DNA from: JACDCA01 sp963810305
Lineage (GTDB): Bacteria > Acidobacteriota > Vicinamibacteria > Vicinamibacterales > 2-12-FULL-66-21
Assembly (NCBI GenBank): GCA_963810305.1
Contig: CAWEMY010000011.1
Location: forward strand, 1-64,000
Direction of reading: 5' to 3'
DNA: 64,000 nucleotides
A program made the position numbers and the translations under genes. The notes under the pieces were generated by a model that ran no database searches, was not told the DNA's origin, and saw only the letters and a list, made by a program, of their open reading frames with translations. Below, one piece after another: positions 52,177 to 62,200 of this stretch. The stretch's first letter is position 1. Every line of letters begins with the position of its first letter.

Positions 52177-54723
52177 CTAGTCTCGGACGACGACAATCCG
52201 AGCCGATCCGCCGATCTTGAGGGCGCCGCCGGGATTTGGGACATCGAAGATGACGTTGAGGGCACCGGTCTCCGGATTGATCATCCCGGAGATGGCGACG
52301 GGGCGCGACAGAGGCCGTTCCGACCCGATCGCAGGGGAAGTAAACGAGGCGCGCGTAAATCCCTTGAGCAGCGCCGCCCGCTGATGATCGTAGACCTGGG
52401 CCTCCAGCCACACGCTTGATGTGTTCACGATCGTGAAGAGGCGCCGGAATTCGTCGGTGCCATTGAGCTCCCCGGGACGAAACCCGATCTCGGTGATCAC
52501 ACCGGAGATTGGCGCTTTGACGATCGTGGTCTTGGGGTCGCGCCGCTTGATGACGTCCTTGTAGACCTCGACCTGGCGAACGAGCAGCGATTCTTCCTCT
52601 TTGGCCCCCTCATAGACCCGGTTGAGGAGATCCGCCTCTTCTTTGCGGAACGGGTCGGCCGGGTTCGCCTTCAGCTGCGCGGCGGACTCCTGCCACCGTT
52701 TTTCCGCCTGCTCCCGGCGCGTCCGCGAGAGCTCGCGCTCTGCTGCGATATCGACGGCGCGCGAATTCATCTGATAACGCTCGTCGGCAGCGAGCTCCAG
52801 GACGACGTGAGCCAGGTCCTCGTCCTTGGTAACGTGATCGCCGACACTCAGTCGCCGCCCTGCGAAGTCGATGCGGCCCCAGAGCGGCGCCACCACCTCG
52901 GCGCGCAGCTCGGGCTTTGCCTTCACTACCGCCGCGAGTGAGACCGGCCCCAGCTTGGGCGCGGCGCCGGCAGTTCCGGCCGCGTTATTGACCCGACCCT
53001 GCGTGCCGGTGCTGGCGGCAGCGTCCGGGACCGGTCGCTGCGCGGACAACCGCATGCCGACACGGAGAAGCCGGTCGGGATTCGGCACTTCGAAAAACGC
53101 GGCCAGCGTTCCCGTTTGCGGATCGAGCGAATTGGCGACGCGTACGAGCCGACCCTCGAACGGCACCTCCGGGAACGCCGGTGACGCGAAGCGCATCCGC
53201 GCGGGTGGGCGGCGCGATACCATTTCTTCAGGGAACCGCGCCTCTACCCAGACGCGCGAGAGATCGAGGATCGTGAAGAGCTTGTCGTTCTCGTACTTGA
53301 GTTGCCCGTGGGTGAAGGTCACGTCTTCGATCGCACCGTCGATTGGTGAGACGATCGGGCGTCGCACCAGATCGCTTTCGGCGATTTCCGCGGTATGCAT
53401 GGCGAGAAGTTTCTGGGCGCGCTGCGACTCGAGCCGGCCCGTCGCTGCGCCGAGGTCGGCCGTCTCCACCGCCTGCATCACCTGCATCGCCTGCTTGACC
53501 GAGGGCTCCGCGTTTTTCGCCAGATAGCGCGTCCGGGCGGCGGTCAGGTCAGCCTGCAGACTCGCCCGTTTCGCCGCGAGCATCGGCACGAGGTACAGCC
53601 ACCGTTGGTTGACCATGTGGACGGCGTCGTGAAGGACGTAGTTGTATTCGAGTGTGGCGAGGGTCTGGCCGCGACGAACGGTTCGTCCAACGTGCGGAGT
53701 GATGCTGCCGAAAAGCACTTTGGCGCTCGCCGGTACCACGATGTCGACCAGCTGCCCCGGAACGGGAACGACGGTGCTGGCGATCTCGTGAGGAGCGTCC
53801 GGATCACCCTGCGGCAGGTCGCCGCCCGGCGGTTTGGGCTTCGGCGGATGGGTATGGGGCGGCGTCCCTGGAGGATGCGTGTGATCGGGCGCTGCCGGCT
53901 GAGCGCCGCCCGGCGCAGCGACGCCCGGCGCAGCCACCGGCACCTCGGACGTCGGAGCGCCGAGATCCCATGCAACCCCGCTGAGGTGCCGCTCGGGAAG
54001 AAACATCCTGCCCACTCGAGGCCCGAGCCAGAGGTGAGCGCCAACGAGGACCGCCACTGCCGCGCCCACCAATGCCGCTTCGCGTGGGAGCGCCGACCCG
54101 CTGGATCCCGCCGCGGCGCCGCGGGCGCGCCACGCGGAAAAGATCAGGGCGCCGAAAATGAGGAGCACGATGGCATCCAGCAGGATCGTCGTCCTGAAGA
54201 CCGGACCGGCCGAGACGCTGACAGGGAATTCGGCCGTGATCGTCTCGGACCCGACCTTCGCGCTGGCGGCGACCGCGTACTGTCCGCTGTCCCTGAAACG
54301 ATACCGCCCCGTGAAGGTGCCGGGTTTCTCCCCCGGACCGATGTGCGGCAGCGTGTACGGATCAGTGGCTGTCGAGATGATGCGCGCCTGGATGTCGTTC
54401 GACGCGACCGGGCGTCCGGGTTGCGGCCCTGCCGCCGGATCCGGCCCGCCTTGCATCTCCAGGAACTGAAACTCGAATCTGACGTCCTCGCCGACCAGCG
54501 CGTCCGGCGGCAGCATCGCGAACCCGATCCGATAGGTTGCGTTGCCCGCCTGCGTCTGACGGTAGATGGGACGCTGCGGCGCGTTGTGCCCCTCGTGCGC
54601 GGCCAGCCAGGCACCTGCGCTGAGGAGCGCGACCGCAACAGCAGCGCGAGTTCCCGTGGAAAATCGCGACGCCGTCGGCGAACCAGGCGTGCGTGGCGCC
54701 GCCCATGCGAATGTAGACAGCAC
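52177..54723 (-). CDS. Giant efflux adaptor: FixH/YtkA-like domain plus two HlyD/CusB-type adaptor modules
   Basis: At 848 residues this is about twice the usual RND adaptor length. Order: signal-like helix (RAAVAVALLSAGAWLAAHEGH); a FixH/YtkA-like beta domain (about 50-175); a transmembrane helix (TTILLDAIVLLIFGALIFSA); a second helix (LVGAAVAVLVGAHLWL); and a His-rich linker (DHTHPPGTPPHTHPP, around residue 285). A complete adaptor module follows (lipoyl/coiled coil/barrel, about 310-560; SPIDGAIEDVTFTHGQL). Then comes a second module (about 585-848; APISGVITEIGFRPGELNG, VFDVPNPGGALKIGGSARI). GTG 54723 has GGAGGT upstream. The His-rich linker suggests a metal or cation substrate for the coupled pump (inference). 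Confidence 0.85.
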   Translation of the reverse strand: MLSTFAWAAPRTPGSPTASRFSTGTRAAVAVALLSAGAWLAAHEGHNAPQRPIYRQTQAGNATYRIGFAMLPPDALVGEDVRFEFQFLEMQGGPDPAAGPQPGRPVASNDIQARIISTATDPYTLPHIGPGEKPGTFTGRYRFRDSGQYAVAASAKVGSETITAEFPVSVSAGPVFRTTILLDAIVLLIFGALIFSAWRARGAAAGSSGSALPREAALVGAAVAVLVGAHLWLGPRVGRMFLPERHLSGVAWDLGAPTSEVPVAAPGVAAPGGAQPAAPDHTHPPGTPPHTHPPKPKPPGGDLPQGDPDAPHEIASTVVPVPGQLVDIVVPASAKVLFGSITPHVGRTVRRGQTLATLEYNYVLHDAVHMVNQRWLYLVPMLAAKRASLQADLTAARTRYLAKNAEPSVKQAMQVMQAVETADLGAATGRLESQRAQKLLAMHTAEIAESDLVRRPIVSPIDGAIEDVTFTHGQLKYENDKLFTILDLSRVWVEARFPEEMVSRRPPARMRFASPAFPEVPFEGRLVRVANSLDPQTGTLAAFFEVPNPDRLLRVGMRLSAQRPVPDAAASTGTQGRVNNAAGTAGAAPKLGPVSLAAVVKAKPELRAEVVAPLWGRIDFAGRRLSVGDHVTKDEDLAHVVLELAADERYQMNSRAVDIAAERELSRTRREQAEKRWQESAAQLKANPADPFRKEEADLLNRVYEGAKEEESLLVRQVEVYKDVIKRRDPKTTIVKAPISGVITEIGFRPGELNGTDEFRRLFTIVNTSSVWLEAQVYDHQRAALLKGFTRASFTSPAIGSERPLSRPVAISGMINPETGALNVIFDVPNPGGALKIGGSARIVVVRD

Positions 54724-54756
54724 TCCCTGACCTCCGTTTGTGACTCAAAGCGCCCC

Positions 54757-54785
54757 GCGCACAGCGAACCGCGCACAGCGAACGA
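54757..54785. repeat. Short 7-nt-period direct repeat in a divergent promoter region
   Basis: The 14-nt unit CGCGCACAGCGAAC is present twice head-to-tail (2 x 7-nt periodicity), between the adaptor and TonB receptor genes. Confidence 0.6.
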
Positions 54786-54851
54786 CGTGGTGACGGGTGA
54801 CCGACGCGACTCATAGTACGCGACCGACGTCGGGCGGTGTCAAGTAACGTT

Positions 54852-54866
54852 GATGGTAGGACCATC
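54852..54866. promoter_or_regulatory. Palindrome GATGGT-AGG-ACCATC upstream of the TonB receptor gene
   Basis: A perfect 6-bp inverted repeat with 3-nt spacer, 21 bp before the receptor start codon; TAAATT (54871-54876) follows and may be a -10 element. It is a plausible operator; the cognate regulator is not in the window. Confidence 0.45.
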
Positions 54867-54887
54867 GTGGTAAATTGCCGTACGCAG

Positions 54888-57800
54888 ATGACAATGACTC
54901 GGGCGTTTTTCGCCGCGGTGCTGTTGGTGATTTTCACGTGTGCCGGAGTAGCTCGTGCGCACGCGCAGAACGTCGCCGGCGCGGCCTCCGGATGGGTCAC
55001 CGATGCCACCGGTGCCCCGGTTGCCGGCGCCGTAATCACCGTGGTCCATACCGAGACGCATGCCTCGAGGCGGGCGACAAGCGATGGCTCCGGCAGGTTC
55101 CGGATCGCGTCCCTCTCACCAGGCGATTACCAGATTCAGGTCGAGGTCGCAGGCTTCGCAGCCAGCACCCAGCATCGTCACGTGGCCGCGGGTCAAACAG
55201 TTTCGCTCGACATCCAGGTGCAGGTCTCGGCGCTGCAGGAACGCATCGACGTGCAGGCTTCAACTCTGCAGCGAGATTCCGCTGAGCTCGGCGGGCTCGT
55301 CGATCGCGATCTGGTATTGGGCCTTCCGGTAAATGGTCGCAGCTACGAGCAGTTGGCGCTGCTCGAGCCCGGCGTCGTGGCAACCACCAGTCGGGAGACG
55401 AGTGTTCTCTACCAGCACGGCCTGAAGATCAACATCAACGGCGCGAGCAGCCGGTCGAATGCGTTTCTGCTCGACGGGACCAGCGTCACCGATCTCTATA
55501 ACAACGGGCTGGGCAGCGTCGCGGGCGTGTTTCTCGGTTTGGAGGCGGTTCGCGAGTTTCAGGGTACTGACCAATGCCTATGACGCCTCACATGGAGGAG
55601 TCAGCGGCGGCGTCGTCAGCATCATCACCAAGTCGGGCTCCTCGGACCTGCACGGGTCTGCCTTCGCGACGTTCAGGGACGGTCGGCTCGACGCCAAAAG
55701 CTATTTCGACAGTGAAAAGCCGGAATTCTGGCGGCGTCAGTTCGGCTTCTCGCTGGGCGGACCGGTCGTCCGCAACCGAAGTGTGTTCTTCGCAACCGGC
55801 GAGTGGCTTCGGGAGTCCCGGGGCCTGACGCAGGTGACGACCGTCCCATCACTGGCGGCGCGCAACGGCCAGTTGCCGGATCCGCTGACGCCCGGACAGA
55901 CCATCGCCGTGAATCCGTCGGTCACCCCTTTTCTCGATGTCTTTCCGCTCCCGAACGGCCAGGACTTCGGCGACGGATTAGCGGAATACCGCTTCGAGGC
56001 CGTGCGCCCGATGGACGACAACTTCGGCCAGGGCAGGATCGATTTCGATCTCGGCCGCGGCAACCGGTTGTTCGCGAGGGTGACCCTCGACAGTGCGAGC
56101 AAGACCGAGCCGGCCAACTATCCCGGTGCCGGCGTGGACTGGAAATCCATCGGCCGCTTTCTGACCGTCGAGGACCTTCACGTCGTGTCGGACTCGGTCG
56201 TCAATACCGGACGGTTCTCGCACAGCCTGACGGATCTCGAGCAGACCGACACCACTGGCCAGGGCCTCGACGGCGCCTTGTCGATCGTTCCGGGACGCGG
56301 GATGCCGCACCTGCGCGTCGGCGGCATGCCGGCGTTCGGCTCGCTGGTATCGCCGCACACGCGCGCCCGTCAGCGACTGTTTGCTTTTGCCGACGACGTT
56401 GCGATTTCGAAGGGATCCCACCTGCTGAAAATGGGGGCGCTTGCCGAGCAGTTCGAGACGCTGATCGATTTCCAGATCTTCTGGCCGGGACGCTACAGCT
56501 TTCCGGGCATCGCGCAGTTCCTGCAGGCACGTCCGACCGTCCTGTCCCTGGCACTTCCCGGATCGGAGTCTCTACGCGAGCTCTCGACTACGCAGCTGGG
56601 CCTGTACTTTCAGGACGACGTCAAGATTTCTCCGGGCCTGACACTGAACGCCGGGCTGCGCTGGGAGTTTGCCACCGCGCCGACTGAGGCCGAGGGACGC
56701 CTGGTCACGCTCGAGGATCCGCTGCATGACACGGTGCCGCTCGTCGGCACGCTCCTGAGCACGCGAAAGGCGAATTTCGCGCCTCGCGTGGGATTGACGT
56801 GGATGCCCGACGCCGATGGTCCGCTCATCATCAGAATAGGCAGCGGCATTTTTTACGACATCAATACGCTGCCATTCGTCGCGCAGACCGTCGGCGGCAA
56901 TCCTCCCTACTTCAACCAGGTGACGGTTCGAAACCCCAAGTTCCCGAAACCAGACATCCCGGCGTCCACGGAGCTGAGCCTCGGTGTGCCGGCGTACGAC
57001 TGGAAGACGCCTCGCCTGGTCCACTACAACGTGGCGGTCGAACGCGCGCTGCCGTGGAAGACGACGCTGGCTGTCGCATATGCGGGGTCCCGCGGCAGCA
57101 ATCTGGTTCGGTCGGGGGATACCAACGCGCCAATTCCCGACGTTCTGCCCGATGGTACGAGCCTGTTCGTTGCCGGAAGACCGCGCCGGAATCCCGCGTT
57201 CGGAGCCATATCGCTGCGATCGACCGACGGGCATTCGTCGTATGACGCCCTTCAGGTGAAGCTCGGAAGACGCTTTGACAACCGGCTGCAGTTCCAGGCG
57301 AACTACACCCTCGGGCGAACCATCGATGACACTCAGGGTACGGTGCCAACCGAATCGGACGGCAGCGTCACGCAGTGGATGGATCCCGATCGTGCCGCGA
57401 CCGATCGCGGAGCGGCGGACTTCGATCGCCGGCATAATCTCACCGCAAATTTCATCTGGACGACGCCGGACCTGACGCACACCCCCGGGGTGTTGCGCCG
57501 GCTGCTCGGCAACTGGCATGTCAGCGGCATTCTTGCGGTCAGGTCCGGGAACCCCTTCACCGTCGGGATCGAGGGCGACTACTCGCGCACGCTCGCGCGC
57601 GTGTCGGTGCACCGGCCGAATCTGCGCGCAGGCGTCGACCCGGACGACATCATTCTTGGCGGAGCGGAGCGCTATTTCGACCCTGCGGCCTTCGAGCTGC
57701 AGGCGCCCGGCACGTTCGGCAACGTGCGCCGCAACAGCCTGACCGGCCCGGGGCTGGCCACGCTCGATCTGGCATTCGCGAAGGGGACTCCGATCTTCAA

Positions 57801-57993
57801 CCGGGCCGGCGGACGACTCGAGTTTCGTCTGGACGTCTTCAACGCGCTCAACCGCGTCAACTTCGGCATGCCGCAACGGATCGTGTTCCCCGGCGTGCGA
57901 CAAGGGGAGGCACCGATCAGCAGCGCCGGCCGGATCACCTCGACAACTACCGGACCCCGCGAGGTCCAGCTCAGTCTAAGGACTTCATGGTGA
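54888..57993 (+). CDS. TonB-dependent receptor with N-terminal carboxypeptidase-like domain, frameshifted
   Basis: A ~1034-residue outer-membrane receptor of the acidobacterial/CarboxypepD_reg type. Order: signal peptide (AFFAAVLLVIFTCAGVARAHA); a CarboxypepD regulatory-like domain (ASGWVTDATGAPVAGAVITV, FRIASLSPGDYQIQVEVAGF); a plug domain (GLPVNGRSYEQLALLEPGVV, NINGASSRSNAFLLDG); then the beta-barrel ending GPREVQLSLRTSW. The frame breaks in a GGG run at ~55563: EAVREFQ joins VLTNAYDASHGGVSGG once one G is removed. The last codons overlap the next adaptor gene by 7 nt, linking the receptor to an RND pump. Ligand unknown. Confidence 0.87.
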
Positions 57994-59279
57994 GGCTTCG
58001 CGGTGCGCGGGGCGCAGGGCGCGGGGCGCAGGGCGCAGGGCGCGGCGCGCGGGGCGCGGTGCGCGGTGCGCGGGGCCCGGGAGCGGCCTTTCCGCTCGTC
58101 GTGAGTCTGGGATCGTTTCTGATGGTGATGTCGACGGCCTGTGGCTCGCCGCCGGCCTCGAACGCCTCTGCGGCCGAACGTCCGGAGGCGCCGGCAGTAC
58201 GCCTCGCGCCCGTAACGGAAGCTCGTCTCGATAAGACCGTCGTCGTCGCCGGTGATCTTGCGGCGAAGGAAGAGGCCGTCTTGAGCATGAAGGTCCCTGG
58301 CCGCCTGGAAATGGTGGCGGTGGACCTCGGCAGCACGGTTGCCGCGGGCCAGGTGATTGCGCGCCTCCAGACCACCGCGTACAAGCTCCGCGTCGCGCAG
58401 GCGGACGCGACGCTGCGCCAGGCCCGGGCCCGCCTGGGTTTGAGCGGCGACGGGGATGACGCGGTGGACCCGCAGCAGGTGGGAGTCGTGCGCGAGACGC
58501 GCGCCGTGCTCGAGGAAGCCGAGCTCACATTGGGCCGGGTCAGGACCTTCGTCGAGCGTGGGCTCTCCCCGCGCTCGGACCTCGACGCCGCGGAGGCGGC
58601 ATTCAAAGTCGCCAGCAGCCGATATCAGGACGCGCTCGAGGAGGTACGCGGTCGCCAGGCAATTCTTTCGCAACGCCGCTCGGAACTGGAGCTGGCGCGG
58701 GAACAGCTGTCGGCCGCCGTGCTGGAGGCGCCGTTCGCCGGCCAGATCCTCGCGCGCGTAGCCGCGCCCGGGCAATACGTGGAAGCCGGGACGCCGATTG
58801 CGACACTCGTTCGGCTCGACCCGTTGCGGCTTCGCGTCGAAGTACCCGAGCGGGCCGCGCCCAGCGTGAAGCGCGGCCAGAAGGTTCGCATAACCGTTGA
58901 AGGGGAGACGGGCGACTACAGCGGTGTCGTCGTGCGACTGAGTCCAGCGATCTCCTCCGACAACCGGACGCTGCTGGTGGAAGCGGAGATTCCGAACGAT
59001 CCGGCGCGATTGCGCCCCGGCTCCTTCGCCCGCGCCGAGATCGTCGTCGAGCCCGACCGGCCCACGCTCATGATCCCGGCCGATTCGGTCGTCAGCTTCG
59101 CCGGAGTCGACAAAGTGTTCATCGTCGAGAACGGCAAGGCGGTCGAGCGCCGCGTTCGCCTCGGCCGGCGTGAAGGCAAACACGTCGAAGTGGAAGAGGG
59201 GCTCGCGCGCGGCGCGGCGGTGATCGCCCAACCGGGCACGATGTCCGCGGGGCAGGCGGTCAGGATCGAAACCCGGTAG
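57987..59279 (+). CDS. RND efflux periplasmic adaptor with repeat-encoded N-terminal tail
   Basis: A 430-residue membrane fusion protein for the RND pump immediately downstream. After a hydrophobic lipoprotein-like segment (LVVSLGSFLMVMSTAC) it has the first lipoyl half (KEEAVLSMKVPGRLEMVAV), a coiled-coil hairpin (about 130-260), the second half (EAPFAGQILARVAAPGQYVEAG), a beta-barrel and a membrane-proximal domain (PADSVVSFAGVDKVFIVENG). The first ~33 residues are a Gly/Ala/Arg tail (RGARGAGRGAQGAGR) encoded by a 7-nt tandem repeat and would make an unusually long, basic n-region; a downstream start would be more normal. It overlaps the receptor stop. Confidence 0.87.
   Translation: MVRLRGARGAGRGAQGAGRGARGAVRGARGPGAAFPLVVSLGSFLMVMSTACGSPPASNASAAERPEAPAVRLAPVTEARLDKTVVVAGDLAAKEEAVLSMKVPGRLEMVAVDLGSTVAAGQVIARLQTTAYKLRVAQADATLRQARARLGLSGDGDDAVDPQQVGVVRETRAVLEEAELTLGRVRTFVERGLSPRSDLDAAEAAFKVASSRYQDALEEVRGRQAILSQRRSELELAREQLSAAVLEAPFAGQILARVAAPGQYVEAGTPIATLVRLDPLRLRVEVPERAAPSVKRGQKVRITVEGETGDYSGVVVRLSPAISSDNRTLLVEAEIPNDPARLRPGSFARAEIVVEPDRPTLMIPADSVVSFAGVDKVFIVENGKAVERRVRLGRREGKHVEVEEGLARGAAVIAQPGTMSAGQAVRIETR
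58002..58080. repeat. Tandem 7-nt repeats translated as an adaptor N-terminal tail
   Basis: About eleven consecutive heptamers: gcgcggg, gcgcagg, gcgcggg, gcgcagg, gcgcagg, gcgcggc, gcgcggg, gcgcggt, gcgcggt, gcgcggg, gcccggg. Because 3 x 7 nt = 7 codons, the encoded peptide also repeats every seven residues. Confidence 0.75.
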
Positions 59280-59293
59280 CGGCAGGTCGATCG

Positions 59294-62200
59294 ATGCAGA
59301 GGCTCGCCGAAATCTGTATTCGCCGTCCTGTTTTCGCCAGCATGCTCATTCTCGCGCTCATGGTGGTGGGCGCGGCAAGCTGGCTGAATCTCGGTGTCGA
59401 CCGGTTTCCCGCGGTCGACCTTCCAAACGTCCGCGTCCGGACGGTCCTCCCAGGCGCTTCTCCCGAGGAAGTCGAGATTCAGATCACCGAGCGGGTTGAA
59501 GAGTCCATCAATGCGGTGGCGGGGCTCAACGAACTGCGGTCGGTGTCGGGCGCCGGCGTTTCCCAGGTCCTGCCCACTTTCGAGCTCGGACGCGATATCG
59601 ACGCGGTGACACAGGAGGTTCGTGATCGGGTCGCGGGAGTGTTGCGCGATCTGCCGGTAGGCACCGAGCCGCCGCTGATCGCGAAGATCGACAACGATTC
59701 AGCCCCCGTGTTGACGATAGCGGTCTCGGGAGAACGCACGCTGCGGGAGCTCACCGAGATGGCCGACCGGCGGGTCAGGCGGGCGCTCGAGCGCGCGAGC
59801 GGCGTCGGTGAGGTCGCGGTCGTCGGCGGCCTCGAGCGGGCGATCAACATCTGGATCGACGCCGACCGCCTGGCCGCTTACCGGCTGCCGATCGGCGAGG
59901 TTCGCGCGGCGCTTGCGAGCCAGAACGCCGACCTCCCGGGCGGAAACATCACCTCACCGACCAACGAGCAGACCCTTCGAACGTTCGGTCGAATCACGGA
60001 TCCGCGCGATTTCAACGATCTCGTGATCAAGACGGTCAACGGCGCGCCGATCAGGATCCGCGACATCGGGTGGGCCGAAGACGGGACCAAAGAGCGTCGG
60101 TCGTTCTCGATGCTCAACGGGGTGCCGACGGTGGTCCTGCAGATCCGCCGCCAGAGCGGCGCGAACACCGTCGAGACCATCGACGCGGTGAAAGGCCTGC
60201 TGGCGCAGGTTCGTCACCAGCTGCCTGATGACGTCCATCTGGACGTCATTCAGGATCAGTCGCGCTACATCTCCGCGGCGCTCCACGAGATCAACCGCCA
60301 TCTGCTGCTCGGCAGTCTGCTCGCGTCGCTGGTCGTGCTGCTGTTCATGCGCAGCTGGCGCGCGACCATCATTGCGAGCGTCGCCATACCGGCCTCGGTC
60401 GTCTCGACCTTCGCGCTCATGTACGCGCTCGACTTCACGCTCAACAGCGTCACGATGCTCGCCCTGGTGCTGATGGTCGGCATCGTCATCGACGACGCGA
60501 TCGTGGTACTGGAGAACATCTTCCGATTCGTCGAGGAAAAGAAGCTGACGCCGTTCGCCGCCGCGAAGGAGGCGACCGCCGAGATCGCGCTGCCGGTCAT
60601 GGCGACGACGATGAGCCTGGTGGTGATCTTCATCCCGGTCGCGTTCATGTCGAGTATCTCGGGAAGGTTTCTCTACCAGTTCGGCTTCACCGCCGCCGCG
60701 GCGATTCTGGTGAGCCTGCTGGTGTCCTTCACGCTGACGCCGATGATGACGGCGCGCATGCTGCGGAAGGACACGACTCCCGGCCAGCACGGGAATGCGG
60801 CATCCCGGCGCGGATTCTACGGAGCGATCGAGCGTTCGTACATGGCAGCGCTCGATTGGTCCATGCGCCGCCGCGCGGCCGTCGTCGCTGCCGCCGTCAT
60901 CATCTCGCTGGCGGCGTTCCCGTTGTACTCGGTGGTCAAGCAGGAGTACACCCCAAGCGACGTCGACGAAGCCGAGTTCGAGGTCCGGCTGATGGCACCG
61001 CAGGGAACGAGTCTCGCCGCGATGGGCGAGGCGATGAAGGCGGTCGAGCAGGAGGTGCGCACGATCCCGGGGGTGCGACTGGTCATGGCCAGCGTCGGCG
61101 GTACTTTTCTCGGCGCGGTGAACGAGGGGGAGTTGTACGTCCGGATTGCGCCGCACGAAGAGCGCGTCTTCTCGCTCAGCCGCCTGTTTGGCGCTGTCAT
61201 CCGGCTGCAGCCGCAGGAGGCCTTCCACAACAACTACACCCAGCGGGACGTGATGCAGGCGGTGCGCGCGAAGCTGCGCCGGTTCCGCGATCTGGACGTG
61301 TCGATTCGCAACATCCAGTCGTTCAGTCTCGGTGGGCCGAGCTGGGACATCAACTTCGTACTGCGAGGCCCCGATCTGAATGAACTGTCCCGGCTCGCCG
61401 AGGAGCTGCGCGGTCGCGCGGAATCGCTGGGTCTGGTGGACGCGGTGACCACGCTGGAGCTCGACCGGCCCGAGGTGCAGGCGCGCATCGACCGCGCGCG
61501 TGCGGCCGATCTCGGCGTCGACACCGCACAGATCGCCGGCGCGCTGCGATTGATGGTCGGTGGCGACGAGAGGGTCACGCGCTTCCGCGACGCGGAGGTG
61601 AACGATGACTACGACGTCCAGCTGCGGCTGGCGCCTGAGGATCGCGGCGATCCGGAAACGATCTCGCGCCTCTATGTGCCGCGGACCGGAGGCGGTCTGG
61701 TGCGCCTCGACAGCCTCGTGCAGCTCGTGCCGGCCGTGAGTCCGTCGCGGATCGACCGGCTGGATCGTCAGCGCCAGGTCCAGTTGCGCGCGGGCATCGC
61801 TCCGGGCTACGCACAGGCGGACCGCATCGCGGCGCTCCGGGCGGAGGTCGCGCGGATCGGACTGCCGCCCGGCTACACGACCGCAGTGACCGGCCGAGGC
61901 CGGGAACTGGAGCGGACGGGCCGCGAGTTTGCCTGGGCGTTCCTCCTGTCGCTGATCTTCATGTACATCATCCTGGCGGCGCAGTTCGAGAGCCTGGTAC
62001 ACCCGCTGACCATCCTGCTTTCGCTGCCGATCGCGATTCCGTTTGGCCTGGTGTCGCTCTGGGCCACGGGCAATACGCTCAACCTGTATTCGGCGCTCGG
62101 CATGCTGGTGCTGTTCGGCGTGGTGAAGAAGAACGCGATCCTTCAAGTCGACCATATGAACGGACTGCGCCGGGCGGGGGTCGAAAGGACGCAGGCGATT

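Noticed and set aside
59954..62155. 733-codon frame on the minus strand
   Set aside because: Antisense to the RND pump; extremely Asp/Arg/His-rich composition typical of shadows of high-GC genes.
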